This document shows positions 14,043 to 14,239 of a stretch of DNA of 14,239 bases, one piece after another; positions within the stretch are counted from its first letter, which is position 1, and each line of letters starts with the position of its first letter. The notes under the pieces were generated by a model. It was not told the origin of the DNA. It searched no databases and worked only from the letters and a program-made list of their open reading frames with translations. Source of the stretch: DATAWZ01 sp036266975 (lineage in GTDB: Bacteria > Actinomycetota > Thermoleophilia > Solirubrobacterales > Solirubrobacteraceae); NCBI GenBank assembly GCA_036266975.1, contig DATAWZ010000078.1, positions 1 to 14,239 of the forward strand, written 5' to 3'. A program made the translations under genes and the position numbers.

Positions 14043-14239
14043 GTGGACGAGGATGAGCTCTATGGGCTTGCGTTGGATCGATTCATCGCCGAGCGCGGCG
14101 CGCTGGTGCGCACGCTGCGGGCCGACGGTGACCGCGAGCAGGCTGGGCAGGTCGCAGGACTGAGAAAGCCGTCGGTCGCCGCCTGGGCGGTCAATCAGCT
14201 CGTGCGCACGCAGGGCGAGCTGCTGGCCGAGCTGTTCGC
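14043..14239 (+). CDS. N-terminal part of a Solirubrobacterales-type hypothetical protein (cut by the window edge)
   Basis: From the GTG at 14043 the reading runs open to the edge for 65 residues: DELYGLALDRFIAERGALVR, then LRADGDREQAGQVAGLRKPS, then VAAWAVNQLVRTQ. This N-terminal pattern belongs to a family of uncharacterised proteins I recognise from Solirubrobacterales genomes. After it come a TLHAAAVD-like segment and a charged coiled coil, which are the parts seen at the left edge of this window. No function is known to me. The GTG is chosen because it puts the DELY segment at the usual distance from the N-terminus. No ribosome site is evident upstream. It runs in the same direction as the broken left copy, and whether this copy is intact lies outside the window. 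Confidence 0.7.
   Translation, partial: MDEDELYGLALDRFIAERGALVRTLRADGDREQAGQVAGLRKPSVAAWAVNQLVRTQGELLAELF

Noticed and set aside
1..14239. Mobile element, integrase, tRNA attachment site or CRISPR array
   Set aside because: No transposase or integrase motif, terminal inverted repeats, tRNA-like sequence or regularly spaced repeat was found. Transfer of the block is suggested only by its edges.

Overview
The window is GC-rich actinobacterial DNA. The closest lineage I can suggest is Solirubrobacterales/Thermoleophilia. This rests on the partial protein at the right edge (motifs RADGDREQAGQ and RKPSVAAWAVNQL), which I recognise from memory as a hypothetical-protein family common there, and on the general GC and codon character. 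It is an inference, not proof.

Layout. (1) 2-521, + strand: the C-terminal part of a coiled-coil hypothetical protein, broken by two apparent frameshifts. (2) 883-8130, - strand: a tightly coupled five-gene operon encoding two different HyuA-type subunits, a small zinc-ribbon subunit, a HyuB-type subunit and a 240-residue protein. The gene order and sizes match the five-subunit ATP-dependent acetophenone carboxylase (ApcABCDE) rather than a plain hydantoinase. (3) 8131-8230: a short divergent control region with a perfect 20-bp palindrome. (4) 8231-10468, + strand: an acyl/aryl-CoA ligase and a TetR-type regulator. (5) 10555-10640: a clear promoter followed by a second copy of the palindrome. 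(6) 10641-13663, + strand: five overlapping genes, an enoyl-CoA hydratase and a divergent PaaABCD-like set in the order A-D-B-C. (7) 14043 to the end: the N-terminal part of a protein of the same family as the left fragment.

How the genes may work together (inference). The Apc-type complex would carboxylate a ketone to a 3-oxo acid using ATP and bicarbonate. The divergent ligase would make its CoA thioester. The Paa-like diiron complex with the hydratase would oxidise a resulting aryl- or acyl-CoA with oxygen. The TetR protein probably controls both transcription units through the shared palindrome. This would join a carboxylation route known from anaerobic aryl-ketone degraders to an aerobic CoA-dependent epoxidation route. 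No thiolase, PaaE-type reductase or transporter is visible in the window, so the pathway is incomplete here and the substrate is unproven.

The most unusual molecular feature is a relocated zinc ribbon. The PaaD-like protein lacks its usual C-terminal four-cysteine domain, and a recognisable version of that domain is fused to the C-terminus of the PaaC-like protein. I see no rRNA, tRNA, CRISPR array, transposase or clear intrinsic terminator.
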